Part shown: in pieces, positions 4,304 to 7,824 of the stretch
Numbering within the stretch: position 1 is the stretch's first letter
Layout of the letters: the number at the start of each line of letters is the position of its first letter
Made by a program: the position numbers and the translations under genes
Assembly (NCBI GenBank): GCA_004357435.1
Contig: SMVS01000073.1
Span: 1 to 7,824, forward strand
Length of the DNA: 7,824 bases
Reading direction: 5' to 3'
DNA from: Nitrospina sp.
Lineage (GTDB): Bacteria > Nitrospinota > Nitrospinia > Nitrospinales > Nitrospinaceae
The notes under the pieces: generated by a model
Seen by the model: the letters and a program-made list of their open reading frames with translations, nothing else
Database searches by the model: none
Told to the model about the DNA's origin: nothing

Positions 4304-6577
4304 ATGGCTGATGATGCTTTGAGCAAACCTTTAAAAGGTAAGTCAACAGGTGAATTTCAGGGCAAAGGGTCTGGAATCGATGCCCAACAGTTGCGGGAAC
4401 TGGTCAGTCAAGCCAGTCAGGAGCGCAAGAGCCTGCAGTTGCTGGTTGAATATTTTGAAAACAAAAGCGGCGAGCTGGTAGAAAAAAAGCATTTCTTCGA
4501 TCAAATCACCCGTCAGATTCCGGAGACCCTGGGAAAATTGGAAACCCTCAATAATCGAATCGAAGAAATTCGAGATATAGACAACCGTGTTAGTGATTTC
4601 CAGAAAGTATCTAAAGAGCTGAACTCCAATTACGCGGATGTGAAGCGGGAGTTGGACCAGCTCCATCTCCTCCATGAACACATTGAGCAAAAGAATAAGA
4701 GCTTGCATCAGCAACGGGGCCTGGTCGAAAAGGCGAATGAAGATGCCGGGCGTCTGGGCGTCCTGATTTGGGATATGGATTCAAAAATCAAAAAGCTGAA
4801 GGAAGACAATAAGCTCGTCAAAAACACCGATCGGAATATCAACCGGCTTGAAATCATGCTGGAATCTATCTCCAGGCAAGTTGATGAAGTCGGTAAATTC
4901 AGGGAAATGATGAAAACCGGCTCCAAAGATGTTGCGAGCATGCAAGGGCTCATGAAAGAGCTGGAAACTAAATTAGATTATTTGCGTCAGGAAAAAGAGG
5001 CCGTCAGCAGTTACGGACGGGATATTGAGGCGATGCGTGATGTGCTGGAAACCACGCAGATGGATACCGGAAAACTGTTCGGTCAAAAGCAGGTTGTTGC
5101 GGATGCCAATGAAAATGTCACCAGATTGATCCGCGAAATCAATGAACTTAAAATTGAGTCGAAAAATGTTTCAGTCAAAAATGAAATGATTCGAACTATC
5201 AGTGGCCGGTTCAAGGAACTGGATGGCCTGGCGAGTGAGGTTGAAAGTAAAATTGTCAGAATTCGGGATGAGCACCTGGCGATCGATGAGACGGAAGAAA
5301 AACTGAATCAGTTGAAATCATTTTTGACGGATAACCTTGCCGGTAAAATGAACTCCCTCAAGGAAAATATGAATACCATTGACTCGGCCCACGAAAAAAT
5401 GAGCCGGTTCAATACGCGGGCGAAGGATGCCGAGCAACAGATCAAACAATTTGAGGTGGCGGTAAAAAGAGCGGATCAAATGAGTGGGGTTCTGGTTCAA
5501 AACCAGAAAATGAATGATGACGTCATTGAGCGGATGGATGACATCAATCGCAAGCAACAGCTGGTGGAGCAGGTTGAGAAAAGGATCAACGATCTCAGCT
5601 CCATGATGATCAGCCTCGATGTGAAGATGGAAACACAATTACAACGCAAGGTTCTGATTGAGAAATTAGAGAAAAAAGTGGAGGGGCTGGATTTTTTCAT
5701 TGAAGAGGCCAATCTGAAAATCAACCAGGTTAACAAAAAAATTGATTTTCTTGAAAAGCTGGATCAGAAATTGGAAAGTCTCAAAAGCCTCAGTGGCCAA
5801 GTTGAAGATAAAATTTTGGATATGGCTAAAGAGAAATCCGGGCTGGATGACCAAGAGAAACGTATGAACGCTCTGACCTCTGAAATGAATGCTCTGGAAG
5901 TTCACCTGCAATCAAAATTCAAGGAGCTTCGGGATTCTAAGGATGAAATTGATAAGATTGAAGTGACCCGGAAAGACCTTGGCGAGATACTGGGAAATTT
6001 TGAATCCAAAGTGGCGGTTTTGACACGGGAGTCCGACTCCATCGATCAAACCGATCAGAAGGTCCGGCAATTGGACAGCCTGATGAGAGATTTGATGAGC
6101 CGTCACGAAGCGCTGGAGGAGAAAGAAGATCAGGTCACGCAATTGGAAAAGAAAATGGATCTGCTTCAGGATATGCTCACCGGAGTTGACGGAAGAATGG
6201 AGCAGGTTCATGCCCACGAGGATAAGGTGCGGCAAACCCAAGTCGCGCTTGCCGAATTGGAAGGTGTGATAGCTAAGATGAATTCCGAAAAGAAACGGAT
6301 CGGCCAGGAAAAAGAGAATCTAAGTAAGATCACTTTGAACATTGATAAGCTCACCTCTGTCATTGAAAATGCCGAGTCGAAAATAGACGTGCTGGATCGC
6401 CGAATCAACCAACTCGATGAGCTTGAAAAAAGATTCGGCAATATAAATATCCTGACCGAGGATGTGAAAGTAAAAATTGAAAACCTGAAAAATGAAGCTC
6501 AGGTCATCAATGTGGCCGGTGAGCGTATTACTGAGCTGAAGACTCTGCTCAATAAAATCGATGAAAAAAAGAAGTGA
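4304..6577 (+). CDS. Long coiled-coil rod protein built of 31-residue repeats, function unknown
   Basis: I do not recognise a named family for this 757-residue protein. Residues 1-24 are Gly/Lys/Ser-rich and probably disordered, and 25-75 are helical. From about 79 to the end it is a continuous charged helix in 22 units repeating every 31 residues. It has no cysteine and only two prolines (Pro9 and Pro73), both outside the repeat. I see no signal peptide, membrane segment, Walker motif or LysM domain, so it is probably cytoplasmic. The C-terminus ends in a lysine cluster. SMC/Rad50-type proteins are unlikely because there are no ATPase heads or hinge. If fully helical, the rod would be of the order of 100 nm long. 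By analogy with other rod proteins, a cytoskeletal, scaffolding or cell-envelope spacing role is conceivable, but this is inference. It lies in its own interval between asd and mtnP with a candidate promoter. Confidence 0.9.
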   Translation: MADDALSKPLKGKSTGEFQGKGSGIDAQQLRELVSQASQERKSLQLLVEYFENKSGELVEKKHFFDQITRQIPETLGKLETLNNRIEEIRDIDNRVSDFQKVSKELNSNYADVKRELDQLHLLHEHIEQKNKSLHQQRGLVEKANEDAGRLGVLIWDMDSKIKKLKEDNKLVKNTDRNINRLEIMLESISRQVDEVGKFREMMKTGSKDVASMQGLMKELETKLDYLRQEKEAVSSYGRDIEAMRDVLETTQMDTGKLFGQKQVVADANENVTRLIREINELKIESKNVSVKNEMIRTISGRFKELDGLASEVESKIVRIRDEHLAIDETEEKLNQLKSFLTDNLAGKMNSLKENMNTIDSAHEKMSRFNTRAKDAEQQIKQFEVAVKRADQMSGVLVQNQKMNDDVIERMDDINRKQQLVEQVEKRINDLSSMMISLDVKMETQLQRKVLIEKLEKKVEGLDFFIEEANLKINQVNKKIDFLEKLDQKLESLKSLSGQVEDKILDMAKEKSGLDDQEKRMNALTSEMNALEVHLQSKFKELRDSKDEIDKIEVTRKDLGEILGNFESKVAVLTRESDSIDQTDQKVRQLDSLMRDLMSRHEALEEKEDQVTQLEKKMDLLQDMLTGVDGRMEQVHAHEDKVRQTQVALAELEGVIAKMNSEKKRIGQEKENLSKITLNIDKLTSVIENAESKIDVLDRRINQLDELEKRFGNINILTEDVKVKIENLKNEAQVINVAGERITELKTLLNKIDEKKK
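4538..6571 (+). repeat. 22 tandem 93-bp (31-residue) coiled-coil coding repeats
   Basis: Unit anchors fall at residues 79, 110, 131, 162, 193, 224, 255, 286, 317, 349, 380, 411, 442, 473, 504, 535, 570, 601, 632, 663, 694 and 725. Eighteen of the 21 spacings are exactly 31; the others are 21, 32 and 35. Relative to the anchor, offset 3 is hydrophobic in 20 of 22 units and offset 10 is I/L/V/M in 20 of 22. Offset 17 is apolar in all 22, and offset 20 is hydrophobic in 19, with Leu in 14. A Lys or Arg sits just before the anchor in 15 units and at offset 16 in 13. The repeat is clear in protein but diverged in DNA, so the expansion is old. These counts were made by eye. Confidence 0.85.
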
Positions 6578-6654
6578 AATAATTTCCCTGGGCAAGGCTT
6601 AGCATTTAGATCCAGCCCATGAGGTTGCTCTCCAACATCAAAATTTATTCATCA

Positions 6655-6683
6655 GTGACACAATATTCCCTCCTGAAAATACT
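6655..6683 (+). promoter_or_regulatory. Candidate promoter for mtnP-hemL
   Basis: GTGACA (6655-6660, five of six matches to TTGACA) and AATACT (6678-6683) are separated by 17 bases. Transcription would start near 6690 and leave a leader of about 40 nt. The gap between the coiled-coil gene and mtnP (151 bp) shows no good hairpin-plus-T-run terminator, so read-through is also possible. Confidence 0.4.
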
Positions 6684-6711
6684 ATCAATCCCTTGCCAAT
6701 AAAAATCGAAA

Positions 6712-6717
6712 AAGGAG
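6712..6717 (+). promoter_or_regulatory. Shine-Dalgarno of mtnP
   Basis: AAGGAG lies 11 bases before the ATG at 6729. It is the clearest plus-strand ribosome-binding site in the window and supports that start. Confidence 0.65.
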
Positions 6718-6728
6718 TGTAGCGAACA

Positions 6729-7586
6729 ATGACCGATAAAGTTTTAGGGGTGATAGGTGGGAGTGGTCTATACAGCATGAAGGACCTTAAGGTGCTGGAA
6801 GAGATCACCGTGGACACCCCGTACGGTTCCCCCTCGGACCCATTGGTCCTGGGCGAGTTGAAAGGAACGCGTTTGGCGTTCTTGCCGCGGCATGGAGTGG
6901 GGCACAGAATCCCACCTTCCGAAATCAATTACCGGGCAAATATTTTCGCGATGAAAAAAATTGGAGTCGAGCGCATTGTTTCCATAAGCGCTGTGGGGAG
7001 CATGAAGGAGGAAATTGTCCCCGGTCACATTGTACTTCCCGATCAATTCATTGATCGTACTTACCGGAGAAATAATACGTTCTTCACCCATGGCATTGTG
7101 GGGCATGTCAGCCTGGCAGAGCCGATTTGCCCGGATTTGCTTGGCATGGTTCATCAGGCCAATAAAACGGTTGGCGCTACCGTGCATAAGGGCGGAACCT
7201 ACGTGTGCATTGAGGGGCCTCAGTTTTCGACGCGGGCGGAGTCCCTGGTCTATCGCCAATGGGGAGTGGATGTGATAGGAATGACCAACGTCACTGAAGC
7301 GAAGCTGGCACGTGAGGCGGGCATCTGTTATGTGACGATTGCCCTGGCCACCGATTATGATTGCTGGCATGTCGATGAGGAGCCGGTCACCCTGGAAGTG
7401 GTTTTGAAAATCATGCACGACAACGTGGAATTGGCGCAGGATATCCTGAAAGAGGTGGTCAGCCTGCCGGTGCTGGACAGGAAATGCCAATGCGCGGATG
7501 CTCCGAAAAACGCAATCGTCACAGACCGTAAATTAATTCCAGATTCTTTAAAAAAAGAAGTGGAAGTTCTATTTGGAAAATTATGA
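6729..7586 (+). CDS. mtnP: S-methyl-5'-thioadenosine phosphorylase
   Basis: The enzyme splits 5'-methylthioadenosine with phosphate into adenine and 5-methylthioribose-1-phosphate. This starts methionine salvage and removes an inhibitory by-product of polyamine and related S-adenosylmethionine chemistry. The 285-residue protein matches the trimeric MTAP subfamily of purine phosphorylases. It has the phosphate-loop IGGSGLY (9-15), the RHG motif at 54-56, SAVGS (87-91), and the substrate segment IEGPQFSTRAES (161-172). GMTNVTEAKLAREAGI (184-199) and ATDYDCW (207-213) follow; the paired aspartates Asp209 and Asp211 are those that select 6-amino purines in human MTAP. That argues for adenine-type substrates over hypoxanthine or guanine. 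It starts after a clear AAGGAG, and its stop overlaps the hemL start by four bases (ATGA). Confidence 0.95.
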   Translation: MTDKVLGVIGGSGLYSMKDLKVLEEITVDTPYGSPSDPLVLGELKGTRLAFLPRHGVGHRIPPSEINYRANIFAMKKIGVERIVSISAVGSMKEEIVPGHIVLPDQFIDRTYRRNNTFFTHGIVGHVSLAEPICPDLLGMVHQANKTVGATVHKGGTYVCIEGPQFSTRAESLVYRQWGVDVIGMTNVTEAKLAREAGICYVTIALATDYDCWHVDEEPVTLEVVLKIMHDNVELAQDILKEVVSLPVLDRKCQCADAPKNAIVTDRKLIPDSLKKEVEVLFGKL

Positions 7587-7824
7587 AACGAATCGAATCT
7601 GATAAGTTGTTCCAATCCGCCCAGAAAGTTATCCCCGGCGGAGTCAACAGTCCCGTCCGGGCTTTTAAGGCCGTTGGCGGCAATCCCATTTTCATTAAAA
7701 AGGCCAGCGGGGTCACGGTCACCGATGCCGATGGCAATGAATTTATCGACTATGTCGCCTCCTGGGGCCCGCTGATTTTTGGTCACGCCCATCCCAGGAT
7801 TGTAAAAGCGATCCAGCGGCAAGC
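7583..7824 (+). CDS. hemL: Glutamate-1-semialdehyde 2,1-aminomutase (partial, N-terminal 80 codons)
   Basis: This pyridoxal-phosphate enzyme converts glutamate-1-semialdehyde to 5-aminolevulinate, the last step of the C5 route to heme and other tetrapyrroles. Only the N-terminus is in the window. It shows the diagnostic IPGGVNSPVRAF (residues 17-28), followed by DADGNEFIDYVASWGPLIFGHAHP, both close to the standard GSAM sequence. The catalytic lysine and cofactor-binding residues lie beyond the right edge. The ATG sits within the mtnP stop (ATGA), with no strong Shine-Dalgarno of its own, so translation is probably coupled to mtnP. Presence of hemL implies the C5 pathway rather than the glycine/succinyl-CoA (HemA/ALAS) pathway. 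Confidence 0.95.
   Translation, partial: MKRIESDKLFQSAQKVIPGGVNSPVRAFKAVGGNPIFIKKASGVTVTDADGNEFIDYVASWGPLIFGHAHPRIVKAIQRQ

Noticed and set aside
4304..6577. SMC/Rad50-type or MukB-like chromosome protein
   Set aside because: No Walker A, Walker B or ABC signature motif and no hinge domain; only the coiled-coil composition is shared.
4165..6600. Direct 10-bp repeat GGCAAGGCTT at 4165-4174 and 6591-6600, just after the asd and coiled-coil stops
   Set aside because: It brackets the coiled-coil gene like an insertion scar, but chance 10-mer pairs are expected in a window this size and there is no other sign of insertion.
6589..6619. Possible terminator after the coiled-coil gene (TGGGC pairing with GCCCA)
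   Set aside because: The stem is only 5 bp with a 21-base loop and no following T-run.

Overview
The window is an ordinary bacterial chromosome segment of moderate GC content. It carries housekeeping metabolism plus one striking structural gene. Every complete gene is intact. I see no mobile elements, CRISPR arrays, rRNA or tRNA. Short Shine-Dalgarno motifs, ATGA stop/start overlaps and diderm-type versions of leuB, asd and hemL suggest a Gram-negative bacterium. A Nitrospinota- or deltaproteobacteria-like lineage is my guess only; nothing here proves it.

Layout. Positions 1-692 (minus strand) hold the N-terminal 230 residues of a diverged Mrp/NBP35-type P-loop ATPase, an iron-sulfur cluster carrier family; it runs off the left edge. 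A 515-bp divergent spacer (693-1207) follows. It has no convincing gene but contains a perfect 8+8 inverted repeat and some weaker RNA-like pairings. On the plus strand come truA (tRNA pseudouridine synthase, 1208-1972), leuB (3-isopropylmalate dehydrogenase, 2062-3150) and asd (aspartate-semialdehyde dehydrogenase, 3147-4160). leuB and asd share a 4-bp ATGA overlap. A 143-bp gap with a plausible promoter leads to a 757-residue coiled-coil protein (4304-6577). After a 151-bp gap come mtnP (methylthioadenosine phosphorylase, 6729-7586) and the first 80 codons of hemL (from 7583), again joined by an ATGA overlap.

The most interesting object is the 757-residue protein. Apart from a short N-terminal region it is a proline-free, cysteine-free rod built from 22 units that repeat every 31 residues (93 bp). 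Reading by hand, 18 of 21 unit-to-unit spacings are exactly 31; the exceptions are 21, 32 and 35. Hydrophobic residues recur at unit offsets 3, 10, 17 and 20, and basic residues often precede the hydrophobic residue at offsets 16 and 30. The period is not a multiple of 7 or 11, so each unit carries one coiled-coil phase slip. This looks like a filament- or scaffold-type protein, but its function is unknown to me.

How the genes fit together: leuB makes the leucine precursor, asd supplies aspartate semialdehyde for lysine, threonine and methionine, mtnP recycles the methylthio by-product of S-adenosylmethionine use, and hemL makes 5-aminolevulinate for tetrapyrroles. The neighbourhood leuB-asd-(large structural gene), with truA close by, resembles the leuB-asd-fimV-truA cluster of Pseudomonas-type bacteria. 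Here truA lies upstream and the structural gene has no FimV-like LysM domain or membrane segment.
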